A stretch of DNA of 64,000 nucleotides from Aphrocallistes beatrix (GCA_963281255.1 OY725496.1:62001-126000); one strand, 5' to 3'; shown: positions 31,924 to 43,400, counted from the stretch's first letter. Notes: generated from the sequence alone by a model not told the origin. Numbers and translations are program-made.

Positions 31924-32331
31924 ATGTTAAGACTATCTTTTCGATTTTTCAGTCGGATATCCGTCTCAGTGCGCCCATTAGATTCCTCTAAGCTACTCCC
32001 TACTAGAGCTGCTCTCAAGCTTACCCCATTAGCCGTCAACCATATTCAGAATATCCTCGAAAAACACAATAATTTTCAGGGTCTCCGTATAAATATACGC
32101 ACGCGTGGCTGTAATGGACTAGCCTACACTTTGGATCTCGCCGCACAGAAAGAAAAGTTGGATGAAGAAGTAAGTCAAGATGGAGTACGGATTTTTATCG
32201 CTCCGAAAGCACTGATGAGTATCCTGGGATCGGAAATGGATTATGTATCAAACAAATTGAACAGTGGTTTCGTGTTTAACAATCCTAATATTAAAGGAAC
32301 ATGTGGTTGTGGAGAGAGTTTTAGAGTTTGA
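31924..32331 (+). CDS. ISCA1: Iron-sulfur cluster assembly protein ISCA1
   Basis: 135 aa, single exon. An Arg-rich presequence (MLRLSFRFFSRISVSVRP) predicts mitochondrial import. The A-type carrier domain is highly conserved: RAALKLTPLAVNHIQNIL, RTRGCNGLAYTLDLA, DGVRIFIAPKALMSILGSEMDYV and FVFNNPNIKGTCGCGESF. It keeps the three cluster-ligand cysteines (RGCNG and CGCGES). ISCA1 works with ISCA2 and IBA57 in making [4Fe-4S] clusters for mitochondrial enzymes. It starts only 141 bases after the stop of the CobW gene. Confidence 0.97.
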   Translation: MLRLSFRFFSRISVSVRPLDSSKLLPTRAALKLTPLAVNHIQNILEKHNNFQGLRINIRTRGCNGLAYTLDLAAQKEKLDEEVSQDGVRIFIAPKALMSILGSEMDYVSNKLNSGFVFNNPNIKGTCGCGESFRV

Positions 32332-32885
32332 TGCTTCATTAAAATTCACTTTCTGTCTGATGCATTATTCTGTCATTAAATGTGATTAAATATAAACTAA
32401 TACGGCGGTATAAATGTAGAGAAAAATTAAGTACAAATTGAATGGATTGAAGGTATTCGGTTGTTTTAAACTTAGTGAATATTACGATAAATCCGCAATT
32501 TGTTAATTTTTAGATATCACCCACCATTCTAGAATCTATGTTGATGTTTTAAAATTGACACCATAAATAGCTAAATAAACTGTGTCGTTATGCCACGTAT
32601 AGTGGGCAGAAACCTGAGAAATAACATCCAATTTATAGATTTGTTTGCATAATATTACGTTGAACTTAAATTGGATAAAATTAGATATAGATAGACAATC
32701 AAAAAAATTTGGGTCGAACAAAATTCTGCAAGTATACACTTTGTACTTTATTGGATAAAAAAAGTTTTCATTAACCAGGTGGTCGTAACATCTTAAATAA
32801 TGCATAGAATTAGCATATTTTGATATCTAAATTAGTATATATATGCAAAAATAATCCTTCATCTACAAATTTATATTAAGCTTCA
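32332..32885. other. Spacer after ISCA1
   Basis: AT-rich sequence with no coding signal or repeat that I can support. Confidence 0.4.
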
Positions 32886-34085
32886 ATGATCCCAAACCAA
32901 CTCATAATAATTGACAATGTGCTTTTTGGTATTCAAACCTACCCACTTCTCCCTACCCTCATCTTGATTGTCTTGCTGTCAATTGTATGGGACATATTTT
33001 TCATTAAAAAAATTAAATTAAACTATACTTTATTTTCTGAGGCATCATGTCTGTCAGCATCAGATTTTTCTGGAAATCAACTTAACATAGCTTCACAGCA
33101 TAAAATTGAAGTTATAAAGTATTCTTTTTTACTCGCATTAAGTATATGTGAAATTACCAGTGCATGTACCTATGGTCTCGGGACTGAATTGGCAGATATA
33201 TTATTCCAAACTAATGGCACAATAGAATATCCAAACAAATTTGCGAATAGAAGCTGCGTAAAAGAATTTATTGTCCTGAAAAATCTTCAACTTTCATTCC
33301 TAACTGAAATTCCTTTAGTGATTATACTCGTTTCGATCGGTCAAGTCTGTCTTTTGTTATCGTTTTCATTCGGTATCTGTCTCATGAAATTCTTGTACGA
33401 AAGTTATTACGAGAAAACAGGCTACGCTATTAAATGGATAAAACGGCTTATCTTTGCAACGTTTTTGCTCTGTATCTTCATACTCATTTTCGGGTCCATC
33501 CCTCAATTGTTAATTATCCATCATATCTTCGAGCCAATAATCCAATTCATATTTTTCTGTCTTTGGTTAAAGTACGTTCGCATATTTTACCGATTATTGA
33601 AGAGAAAGACTCTTGATGCAAGGATAATGTGTTTCAAGAAAAGAGTGTTGAAACAATTGATGATCAATGAAAAACAGTTCGCACTTATAATGTTCCTGAA
33701 CATTATCGGAGGAACCTGCTTCATTCTGTCAGAATTCATAGCCCAATATTCGTTTATATTTTCCACAATCCTCTATTTCGGTCCATGTTTATTCACTTAT
33801 TTATTCGGGACAGACAGCTATGCTCCAATACTTGATCAGCACCAAAGTGAAGGATTATACGCATTTATTCTTGTCATCAATATCATTACAACCATTTTGG
33901 TTATAATTGCATGCATTTCGATTGGGGCCCATTATTGTGTAGCTTCATTCATTTACTTTGGTGGAATGTTAGTCAATAATCTGAAAATTCGTTTCGGTAT
34001 GGGGCAACGAACAAGATACACTCCTGATCCTAGTCATCCACTCTTATTTCAGCACCAAATAAGGAAGAACTACACTTTAAACTAA
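32886..34085 (+). CDS. Multipass membrane protein of unknown family
   Basis: 399 aa, single exon. About eight hydrophobic segments are visible (LPTLILIVLLSIVWDIFF, YSFLLALSICEITSACTY, IPLVIILVSIGQVCLLLSFSFGI, RLIFATFLLCIFILIFG, HIFEPIIQFIFFCLWL, FALIMFLNIIGGTCFILS, IFSTILYFGPCLFTYLF, YAFILVINIITTILVIIACISIG). The topology could fit a seven-helix receptor, but I see no DRY, NPxxY or other class signature. Two N-glycosylation sites lie between helices 2 and 3. The family is not recognised. Confidence 0.7.
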   Translation: MIPNQLIIIDNVLFGIQTYPLLPTLILIVLLSIVWDIFFIKKIKLNYTLFSEASCLSASDFSGNQLNIASQHKIEVIKYSFLLALSICEITSACTYGLGTELADILFQTNGTIEYPNKFANRSCVKEFIVLKNLQLSFLTEIPLVIILVSIGQVCLLLSFSFGICLMKFLYESYYEKTGYAIKWIKRLIFATFLLCIFILIFGSIPQLLIIHHIFEPIIQFIFFCLWLKYVRIFYRLLKRKTLDARIMCFKKRVLKQLMINEKQFALIMFLNIIGGTCFILSEFIAQYSFIFSTILYFGPCLFTYLFGTDSYAPILDQHQSEGLYAFILVINIITTILVIIACISIGAHYCVASFIYFGGMLVNNLKIRFGMGQRTRYTPDPSHPLLFQHQIRKNYTLN

Positions 34086-34361
34086 TTTCTTTTTTGATAG
34101 TTTATGTATATACATATTTCCCTACTTATTTGTGACATTGTTTATTCTAATTAAAAGATACATGAAATACATCATTTTATTTAACATAGTACATCTACTT
34201 GACTTATCTCATTGAGCTCAAATAATGAACATGTAAAGGGTTGAAACGACTAACAAAGAGATATATGATAGTTGAGCTAAATATGTTTTCACACCTAGTA
34301 AAATGACACACGTGTAAATAGAGCAGATATGTAGTGGCGTAAATTTAGTAGCTCTAACATT

Positions 34362-36095
34362 TCACATTTTACTTTCAAAAGTTGCTTCATCATCCGGTAA
34401 TTGCTGGTATCTCTTAGACTTGACTTGAATTATTTCTTCTCCCTTCCCTTGATCTTCCTTTTCTGCGGCTGGTAAATCTGTAATTTCATGATACCTTGCT
34501 TCCTGTGAATCTGATTTTACAGGATTCTCTCCCTTTTTCTCGTTCCATTTTTGTATTTTCCTCATTTTGTACATGAGGGGTATTAGTTTGCACAAAAGTG
34601 GACATATGAAAAGTAGTAGTAGGAAGCAAGCTATGGAAGTTACTAAAGCCCACACAAAGTAGTGATGACATCCATCCGATAATTCCTGTCTCGTACCAGG
34701 TGTATTGGTAGTTACTGTTATTTCAATGCATTGTTTAGGATTTATAGACGACTTCTTGTAACCTTCCCTACATTTGCATTCGTATCCACCTATACTATTA
34801 CTACACACGTGTTCGCAGCCACCATTAGCTTGTAAGCATTCATTAGCATCTTCGCATAATCCCTCATTAGTCAAACTAAAACCATTAAAGCATCCACAAG
34901 TGTATCCGTCATCTTCAGTGTTGAAGCACAATTGGTTTTTGGGGCATGTAACATTCTTGTTGAAGCATTGGAATGTTGTCAATTTATCGCATTCTGTATA
35001 TAGTTCCAAGCTTGATATTGGTAAACCGACGGCTAATATTGGACTATTACATGAAGCGCCCAGCAATTCAATGCCAAATTGCGCAAGGTATGAAGCCCAT
35101 TGCATGTCACAATTGCAATTAAACGGATTATTTGAGAAGTAAATACGCTCTAAACTTTTCAATTGCTGCAGGATTTCAGGATTGAAGTAAGTGTATTCAT
35201 TCTTCTCCAAGTATAGAACTTTGACTGCTTTAAATTTCAAGAGATTTTCCAATGGAAAATCGGGGTTCCGACTGAAGTCTAACGTTGTTACATTGTCCAA
35301 TCCGTTAAATGCATCTTTTGTTGCAACTCTTATGTTATTTCCTTCCAAATTCAATTCTTCAAGACTAGTCAAATCGCTAAATGCATCATCATCTAGCTCG
35401 CTGATGTTATTATTGTGCAAGTGCAGTTCTTTTAGATTGGATAAATCTTGGAAAGCATTTGGTTCAATCTTTTGGAAGTTTGAGTTGATAAGATCAAGTT
35501 TGACAAGGTTTCTTAACCCACTTACCATGTTGGCTGTGATCATTGGTTCGTTTAGAATGAGTAACTGCAATTCCAAACTGGTAAGATATTTCAAATTGGT
35601 GAAAGAAGGTGTTTCTTCAGCGAAAACATAGCTACCAGAGTAACTTGAACTTATGATACGTAGCTCACGAAAATTATTGAAAAAGTTGCTCGAATCGAGG
35701 AAAAAACGACCTTGCAAGTAAGAGAATCTCATATTGGTTAAATAGTTGTTAATTTCGAATGCTTTAAGGTGGATATAATCATCATCCGCATTGTTTTCAA
35801 AGTAAACATTCTGGATTCTTTGCCCTAATTCGATTCCGATTGTTAGATCGCCACCGGTCGAAGGATAATTCTTAAATATATTCACTGTATGTGCGAGTGT
35901 ATAATTATTACTACAAATTTTCAGTAATTCTGCAACGCTCGACGTATTGTTGTTGTTTGATATGTAACAGTTAATGTAGTTAGTGGCATTTATCTTGATA
36001 CAAAATCCTGCATTGTTTTGACAGATCCCGCTTTGAGGAGAAACAAAATTTATCAGAATAAAGTGTACGAATATAATTGCAAAGAGTGTTGCCAT
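34362..36095 (-). CDS. LRR-EGF single-pass receptor-like protein, copy 1
   Basis: 577 aa from the ATG that opens a signal peptide (MATLFAIIFVHFILINFVS). An ectodomain of about five clear LRRs (LRNLVKLDLINSNFQKIEPNAFQDLSNLKELHLHNNNISELDDDAF...) is capped by an LRR C-terminal Cys motif (NPFNCNCDMQWASYL). Two EGF-like modules follow, the second calcium-binding (DANECLQANGGCEHVCSNSIGGYECKCREGY). A single helix comes next (VWALVTSIACFLLLLFICPLLC). The cytoplasmic tail contains YHEITDL and YQQLPDDE tyrosine motifs. It is a cell-surface adhesion or recognition protein. Its paralog is in head-to-head orientation 2.1 kb away. Confidence 0.88.
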   Translation of the reverse strand: MATLFAIIFVHFILINFVSPQSGICQNNAGFCIKINATNYINCYISNNNNTSSVAELLKICSNNYTLAHTVNIFKNYPSTGGDLTIGIELGQRIQNVYFENNADDDYIHLKAFEINNYLTNMRFSYLQGRFFLDSSNFFNNFRELRIISSSYSGSYVFAEETPSFTNLKYLTSLELQLLILNEPMITANMVSGLRNLVKLDLINSNFQKIEPNAFQDLSNLKELHLHNNNISELDDDAFSDLTSLEELNLEGNNIRVATKDAFNGLDNVTTLDFSRNPDFPLENLLKFKAVKVLYLEKNEYTYFNPEILQQLKSLERIYFSNNPFNCNCDMQWASYLAQFGIELLGASCNSPILAVGLPISSLELYTECDKLTTFQCFNKNVTCPKNQLCFNTEDDGYTCGCFNGFSLTNEGLCEDANECLQANGGCEHVCSNSIGGYECKCREGYKKSSINPKQCIEITVTTNTPGTRQELSDGCHHYFVWALVTSIACFLLLLFICPLLCKLIPLMYKMRKIQKWNEKKGENPVKSDSQEARYHEITDLPAAEKEDQGKGEEIIQVKSKRYQQLPDDEATFESKM

Positions 36096-36444
36096 AATGC
36101 AATATTTAAAATGGCTCAATTAAACCCTCCACTGATATATATGACCTTTTCTTCAAGTAATTAATATTATTTAGTAGTTAAAATATAACAAAGCCTACAG
36201 CACATATATTAATTTCTTTACATAGTGTTGCATTACTTTGTCATTTTTATCAATATTCTAGAAGAAATAGGTTCAATTACGTGTAGTCTAATTTTGTCCA
36301 CCTTTGCTGTTGTGTCTATAGATGAGGTCTAGTACAATTTAAGTTTAACAGATTTTTATTAAAACTGGATATTGCACAATTAAGTTTTCTTAATGAAATA
36401 ATAAGGATTTACTTTATCTCGATAAAATTGATGAAGCAGTAATA

Positions 36445-37778
36445 CTAGGGCATTCAAAAAGTCTTGCGGGTCATACCATAAAATAATAAATAAATGTCAT
36501 AGAATATGTTTCAATGTATTATTTATTCGAAATACCCCCCTCCTACTTCTACACAGCGTTTCAATCATTCCACCCACTTTATGAATGCATTTCTGTACTC
36601 TTCTTCGGGGATGGATTTGAGGAAGTGGTACAGGGCCGCCCCGAGGGTTTGTTTCGACTCAAATTCCCTGCCTTGAAGGTATATTTTGAGCTTGGGGAAT
36701 AGCCAAAAATCACAGGGAGCTAGGTCTGGTGAGTAGGGTGGATGGGGAAGTAAATCTAACCCCTCTGATTCCAAGAAATTTTTAGTGAGCTTGGCTGTAT
36801 GGAGCTAGCATTATCTATCAATAATTTTATTCCCCTCATTTTAGCCTTGGGACGGAGCTCTTCCACGTTTTTTATTAGGTTTGGAAGTACTTTCTCTGTA
36901 AAAAACGTTGGGTTTACTCTTTTACCACTTTCAGAAGGTATTTGCAAGACTATTCCACTACTATTGAAGAAGATCGTGTACATGACCTTCGGTTTTCTGA
37001 AGTCGGGCCTAGGAATTTGGGCCGGTCTTTCGTCCCCTCTCACTCATGATCGCATTTTATACTTGCTGTAAGGGGTTGAATAATAGACCCAAGTCTCATC
37101 CCCTGTTATAACTTCAGCTAGGCGTCTAGGATCACAACCGTCAAAGGTTTCCAGGAGTTTCTTGGCAGTCTTTACACTTGCGAGCTTTCGTTGATCGCCG
37201 AGGTTATGTTGGACCCACTTACCGCAAATGGATCGGAAACCAAGCTGAGTAGTCAGAATGGAATGAATGGCCCCCGATGAAATCTCCATACTCTGCTCTA
37301 ACTGCTCGATTGTTATACACTTATCTTCCCTGACTTTGCTCTCGATTAGAGCGACATTCTCTGGGGTGCTGACGGACACCGGTCTCCCAGATCGAGGTAG
37401 ATCTGACACGTCTGTATTTCCAGACTGAAATCGTGCAGCCCATCGCTCTACCGTTGATCTGGAAGGGCAATCCATGCAAAATACCTCCTGCAACTCATTG
37501 TAGATGAGTACCGGCTGGATGCGGAGTTTTGTGCGAAACTCAATGTAAGCTCTCCATTTCAGATTAAAATTGTCATCCTTGGAAGCCATAATTTTACCAG
37601 TATGTTGAAATGATGTGTGAATAAATTGATCAGAAATTTGTAATTTTTATTCAATCAAGCTAAGATTTTCAGTAAATCAAGCTAAGATATAAGGTTGTGT
37701 TATAGATGAAAACTGATGTATTTACTATTATAGTCTGCGAAATATACCATGACCCGCAAGACTTATTGAACGCCCTAG
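36445..37778 (-). mobile_element. mariner transposon, inactive
   Basis: About 1334 bp between TA dinucleotides. The inverted termini are CTAGGGCATTCAAAAAGTCT + TGCGGGTCAT and ATGACCCGCA + AGACTTATTGAACGCCCTAG. It carries a decayed mariner transposase on the minus strand and sits between the two LRR-EGF genes. Length and termini fit the mariner family. Confidence 0.93.
36565..37589 (-). pseudogene. mariner transposase, frameshifted
   Basis: Three pieces in different frames or separated by stops. The first (37589-37044) has the N-terminal helix-turn-helix pair and the first catalytic Asp (VITGDETWVYY). The second (about 37043-36790) has the second Asp (LLIDNASS). The third (36774-36565) has the third Asp (PHPPYSPDLAPCDFWLF), as in DD34D mariners, and the end of the protein. 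Compared with the Tc1 copy at 20.7 kb this one is clearly older. Not functional. Confidence 0.92.
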
Positions 37779-37834
37779 TATAAATTTTGATAAATGCGTA
37801 CTACTCTTCACTGAAATAAAATATACGTATATGG

Positions 37835-37983
37835 CAGTGCTCGACAAAATCAAAATATGGTGGTGGCTATATTAACCACCATCTTACTTTTTGTGGTGGC
37901 TAATCGCTAATTGATATGAATATACCAGAATTTCATAAAATTTGGTGGCTATCGTCACCAGACCACCAGATTGTCGAGCACTG
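37835..37983. mobile_element. hAT-type MITE with 8-bp target duplication
   Basis: 149 bp. The termini CAGTGCTCGACAA and TTGTCGAGCACTG are perfect inverted repeats, and the flanks GTATATGG at 37827-37834 and 37984-37991 are identical, the 8-bp duplication made by hAT transposases. Inside, the word GGTGGCTA/TAACCACC recurs on both strands. It lies just upstream of the second LRR-EGF gene. Confidence 0.93.
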
Positions 37984-38208
37984 GTATATGGGCTATGTTA
38001 GACTAATAAGGCAATTAAACAGCTTACATTATAATTTTTCCGGATTCCTTAGGATGATTTCAATACTATTGTCTACCATTATGCCTTTTTGGTCTCAAAT
38101 TTCAGAGTAAGTCAAATTAGATCACGCAAGCTGATCGCATTACCATTCAATAGTAGAGTTTTAGTATTTATTCGAGTTTGTTTGATTTGCATTATTGTAA
38201 CTACGATA

Positions 38209-40011
38209 ATGCTTATATCTTTTGTTGCATATTTTCTATACATTTTGTTCCTTCCTCATCACAATGCAGATCATATCGGAGGAAATTTACATGAAAACTC
38301 ATGTGAATTGATGAATTACAGTCTAACTTGTGACCTAGTGAACGCTAATGAGGACACAACAATCCGGTTTTTGAATAATGGCACAAGAGTGAGCTTTTTC
38401 GAAGTTGTTTCAGGTTTTGTTTATTTCAATTTGGATTTAATAATTCCGTTCAATGTCACCAGCATCCAATTGGAAAACCATTCGGAGTTTGGTCCACTTA
38501 TGCTGAATGCTTCAAAAACCAATGATATCACAACGCGTTTTAGTTTTCAAAGGGGCGCATTTTTCTTTAATCAAACTGATAACTTTTTTGAGTATTTCCC
38601 ACGAATTCAATCCATTCAATGTTCAAATTCGAACTTAAAATTTGGGTTCCAACCATCCTTTATTTCATTGAAATTATTAACTCGTCTTGAGCTTAACGTT
38701 TTTGATCCAGATGTTTTATATTCAACTTTTAATGTGAGGATTGTCAGAAACCTAACCAAATTGACAAGTTTTACATGGAACGGAAATCTTAAGGATATAG
38801 AACCCGATTCGCTCGATGGGTTACCAAGTTTAACCTATTTGGACCTGAAAGGAAATTCGTTAACCAATCTGCCATCCAACTTATTTAAGGAGCATCATGG
38901 TATTAAAACACTTGTACTTGATCGGAATCAGTTTAGCACCTTCTCAAGTGATTTCTTCGAGAATTTAACACAGTTGACATTTTTATCAATCGACAACAAT
39001 CCTAATTTCAGTGTCAACTCTGTAATTAAGGTCAATTCCTTACAAAAAATCTCGTTACAGTATAATTCTTATACCAAATTGAGTCCGCTACCATTTCAAC
39101 AGCTGCCTAAATTGACAAAGATCTATCTTGACGGCAATCCCTTTAGTTGTTCGTGTGAAATGCGATGGACTTCTTTCGTAAGATCGTATGGCATCGAAAT
39201 CATAGGTGGCAACTGCTTTAGCCCTTTGAATGTCTATAAAACAGCCATAAAAGATGCACTACCATACTCATACTGTAAAGATTCTGAGACATATCCTTGC
39301 TTTGAGAAGAACTTTACATGCCCAGACAACCTTGTTTGTATTAATTCCGTGAATGGACGTATTTGTGGTTGTTTGGACGGCTATGAAAAAAATGGGACGA
39401 GCTGTTATGATAAAAATGAATGCACCAACAAATCATTATGCGAGCAAGACTGCAGTGATACACAAGGTTCCTATGAATGTACATGTAACAGTGGGTTTCA
39501 ATTGAATTCAGATGGAATATCTTGTGATGATATCGATGAATGTGTTGTGAATGAAGGCGGTTGTAGTCAAGGGTATCGAAACACTCCAGGTTCTTTTGAA
39601 TGCTGTGGATTTTTTTCGAACTGTACGACAGATATTGTACCTTACATGATCTGGGGTTCAGTTTCATCCTTCTTATTTATACTCTTTCTCACTCTTTTTT
39701 TGACCATTTTGTTCTTATTCATTTGTAAATGTTTCCGTAAGGGCAAGCCCACCTTTGATAGGTTGGAACATCATCATTCATCGCAACCTTCACTAACAGC
39801 TAGTTACACCAAAATGGAACCAATTAAAATTGAGACCCCAGCCTTTACTCCAAGTCGGCCCGCCATACCTTCTAGCAAGCCATTACTCCCACCGAATAAA
39901 CCAACTTTGGCCAAGACTCGCTCAAAAGCTTCAATGGAATCAAGACAGTTACCTTCATTGCCTCCTCAAAACGATGAACTAACTTATGAAGCATTTGATG
40001 TTCAGTCGTGA
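38209..40011 (+). CDS. LRR-EGF single-pass receptor-like protein, copy 2
   Basis: 600 aa from the ATG that starts a signal peptide aligned with the one in copy 1 (MLISFVAYFLYILFLP). The open frame extends 40 codons upstream without an ATG, so an upstream exon is possible. LRRs (LPSLTYLDLKGNSLTNLPSNLFKEHHGIKTLVLDRNQF...) lead to an LRR-CT motif (NPFSCSCEMRWTSFV), three EGF-like modules (two of calcium-binding type, DKNECTNKSLCEQDC and DIDECVVNEGGCSQG, the last degenerate), a helix (MIWGSVSSFLFILFLTLFLTILFLFICKC) and a proline-rich tail (SRPAIPSSKPLLPPNKP) ending YEAFDVQS. The tails of the two copies differ, so their cytoplasmic partners probably differ. Confidence 0.87.
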   Translation: MLISFVAYFLYILFLPHHNADHIGGNLHENSCELMNYSLTCDLVNANEDTTIRFLNNGTRVSFFEVVSGFVYFNLDLIIPFNVTSIQLENHSEFGPLMLNASKTNDITTRFSFQRGAFFFNQTDNFFEYFPRIQSIQCSNSNLKFGFQPSFISLKLLTRLELNVFDPDVLYSTFNVRIVRNLTKLTSFTWNGNLKDIEPDSLDGLPSLTYLDLKGNSLTNLPSNLFKEHHGIKTLVLDRNQFSTFSSDFFENLTQLTFLSIDNNPNFSVNSVIKVNSLQKISLQYNSYTKLSPLPFQQLPKLTKIYLDGNPFSCSCEMRWTSFVRSYGIEIIGGNCFSPLNVYKTAIKDALPYSYCKDSETYPCFEKNFTCPDNLVCINSVNGRICGCLDGYEKNGTSCYDKNECTNKSLCEQDCSDTQGSYECTCNSGFQLNSDGISCDDIDECVVNEGGCSQGYRNTPGSFECCGFFSNCTTDIVPYMIWGSVSSFLFILFLTLFLTILFLFICKCFRKGKPTFDRLEHHHSSQPSLTASYTKMEPIKIETPAFTPSRPAIPSSKPLLPPNKPTLAKTRSKASMESRQLPSLPPQNDELTYEAFDVQS

Positions 40012-40435
40012 GAACCTCTAATTTTGTAATTATATACATATTCCTTAATGCTCTCCTGCTTGTTGTCAAAATGTGTTTGGTGTGTTTTTATATCATTTAT
40101 TGTACATAATTATGGCTATTCTTGATTTTAAATATATTTCTTATTCCCCCTCTGTTATGGTAAACATATATTTTGAGGTAATTGGGAAGTTATCCTTGTC
40201 TACTTATAGATAATCGGGTTCGACGGGATAAATGACTTATTGAATTTTAGATCATAGCTGAAATTATTATTTGTGACATTTTCCGATTCGACTTGCGATA
40301 ATCCTAAAAATAAGTCTATTGATAGTTATTCTCACTACCAGAAATGTTATCTTGAGGGTGGGTTTATAATATATATGCGATCTTAACGAATCTATTCGAA
40401 TTTCAACTGCCCATATTTTATATTAGTTTATTTGT
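40012..40435. other. Spacer upstream of BRAP
   Basis: AT-rich. No coding sequence or repeat seen. Confidence 0.4.
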
Positions 40436-43400
40436 ATGGAAATTCTTCCTCTTGGTTTGTCAAACGGTAACGAATCAAAACAGACTTTATTCATCCTTAC
40501 GATTGAAATAGACGATAGTGAAAACACACCTAAAATCCCTGACTTACTAATTGATCTCTACACCCCACCTACACCTGATAGTAGTGATTGCTGGAAGGAT
40601 CAACGTGGCGAACGTGTTGTCAGTGATATTTTGATAGATTCATTTTCAGAACAAGATATGGCAACGCTATTGTTACAAAATTCTGCTAACGGTTCAAAGA
40701 AACATGTGGAGACTAATGGTAAGATACCTTGTAAATTGTGTAAAATCCATATACGTAGGATAAATTTTATAATTCTTAGTTTTATTTCTCTAAATAATTC
40801 TTGAGAGATGACTGATAGGCTAGAACATCTTTAACGAAAATGGTCGGTACACCTTCAGAGGGGTAGCAAGGATTTGTCATGCACTACTACGCCTCGGTAC
40901 GCCTTTGAAAAGAAGGGACAATACGCCTTTAATGGAAAAGGAATATGGGAAGCTACAGTATTCCTTAGTTCATTATATTTTATTCATTCATAAGCCTATC
41001 AAATGATACAATAAATCGAGATTGATAGAACCATGGATTATTATTTAAACTTAGATACTTATTTGATATTGTACCGATATAAGAGGCATAGCACGGATGC
41101 AGTTACGCGGCCAAGCTCACCCCGCCGGAGGCATGGGCTGAAAGGGCTTAAGCCCTTTTCAGACTTAAAAGGACTTAAACCCCTTTTCAAACATTTAATC
41201 AAGTCCGGATTGTCATTTTAAAACCCTTTTAAGCCTTTCAGGGATTTACTAAAGGCTTAAGTCCGGAGTTAAGCCTTTCTAAAAGCGCTTGGACTTGGAC
41301 TTAAGCCCTTTTAAAAGGGTTGGGCTTAGACCTAAGCCCTTTTAAAAGGGTTGCGGGTTTCGAAAAGGCTTGGCCCCATGCCTGGGCCCTCAGTACAATT
41401 ATTTTGTACCGCACCCTAAATTCAGTTGACTACGCCTCTGCCTATATCGTAGGTAAAGTAGCAGACACGTCAAAGGAAACAACTGGACAGATAGAAAAAA
41501 TGCGTTTCTTTTCTGGGAACGCTGGTTCAGAGAAAGTACGAGGTGTCCTTCACATATTTAGAGAGACATCTCGTTCTAAATCTAAAGAATCTACAGAAAC
41601 GGTGTCATCTATTCCGACAAGTTTAGTTTGTCTCTTGGCTATTCCTGTCAGTATTAGTTGTGCTCAAATTGTGTCGTTTTTGGCGCCTGTTCGACACGTG
41701 CTGAAGAGGATTTGGATAGTTCGGTCAGTTATGCAATAATTCAAATTTGTTAATATTTAAGTAAAGGATGAAATAATATTATTCTGGCAATTAGATCGTG
41801 TTTTTAGGCTAACATTGTTTTGGCAAACAATTTATATTATTGTGACTCCTATCTTTGGGTGCCAAAATAAAGATATTTCAGTTTTTGCCAAAAGAACACA
41901 ATTTAGTTGCCCAAATTAGGGTACATCCTTTAAGTAAAGTTAACCTGAAAAAGTTTACTAAATATTTACTAAATTGGACTAAAAGGGAAATGTATTAATA
42001 GGTGACTTCACTTATATTTTTCAATGAATAAAAAGTTTCATACCTCGAATACATCAAATTAAATATAGCACAAAGTAATGTAAATATTAACATACCTTAT
42101 TAAGATATAACCATGCTCCTTTATCTGATCGAAATTTTCGGAATTAGGTCCATTAAGAAGAGATCAATACCTCTGAAATATTGGGCCATTCTGATTATGT
42201 TAAACCCATATAGATCAAAGGTATTGCAAAAACTTTTTGGGCTATGTCAAGTATATTAGACCCAATAAAAAAGATAGAATGAGATTGTTGTAAAGAGGAT
42301 ATCTGAATATTTTTAAGCATCTTGAAGAGTATTTTAGGAACAAGATAGATATATTGATATATCCATTCTGTTTTTAAAACACTCCTCTTGATAGCAATCC
42401 TACAAAAAGATCAATTGTATGAAATCATTATTATATAAAGCTCACTATAATTACAATATAAACACAAATTTATAAAAAATCAATTTTCTATCTATTTAAT
42501 CCATTTTTTTTATTTTTAGAAATGCGACGCCCAACCAGTACATGGCAATTCTTGATTTCTCATCTACCCTTGAAGCCTGCAAATTTCGCGAAGATTTCAA
42601 CAATAGACTATACACTTCTCTCGATCCATCTGTCTGCCACATCGTACCTCTAAGCAAGATACACATTGTGAAGGCTACGGAAGGCGCTTATGCACCGAAC
42701 GGCAACCAAACTGAGTTACCAGTTTGCACCGTTTGTTTAGAAAAGTAAATTTTATAAATTGTTTAGTTCGAACCATAGATGGGATTTAGAAAAGAAATTT
42801 GTTTGATAAGTTGTGGGTCTATTTTTATAGCTGTGAACTTTATATTTGGGCATTCCTTCAGAAATTCTTTTGATACAATGATGTGCCGTTTTGTATAAAA
42901 CTTGGGGATTTTATTGACTCATTCCCGTATATATTACGAGAACGATTTACAAAATTGTTATTGCTGTTGTTTTTTCTATAAATTACTGCAAAAAAGTGAC
43001 TAGTCCAAATTTGAAGATGAAAACCATAGATACATACGTGTATATGATATTTTCATCACTTAACATATCAACTATTATTAGAATAATATTGTTTTCTAGG
43101 CTTGATGAAACCTGTAACGGGATTTTAACCGTTCTCTGCAACCATTCATTTCACGCTCAATGCCTTGTCAAATGGGAGGATACAACCTGTCCAGTTTGTC
43201 GTAGCAGTCAAACCCCGGAATCGTCGGAAGATAACGAGTGTCGAGAATGTCAAGCGAGAGAAGATCTCTGGCTGTGTATTCTCTGTGGTATGGTCGGTTG
43301 TGGCCGTTATCTTAGTGGACATGCTGTGGACCACTTTCGTAAAACGGGACATACTTATTCAATGCATTTAGGTAATTGGTTTACGAAAATTGATGAAAAA

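Noticed and set aside
36799-37071. 90-codon plus-strand ORF
   Set aside because: Antisense shadow of the mariner transposase remnant.
40855-41445. BRAP intron 1 insert as a complete hAT element
   Set aside because: The ends CAGAGGGGTAGCA and TACGCCTCTG look hAT-like, but the 8-base flanks do not match, so boundaries are not supported.
41320-41452. Upstream part of the ORF covering BRAP exon 2
   Set aside because: This is repeat sequence of intron 1. The BRAP match starts only after the splice acceptor at 41452.
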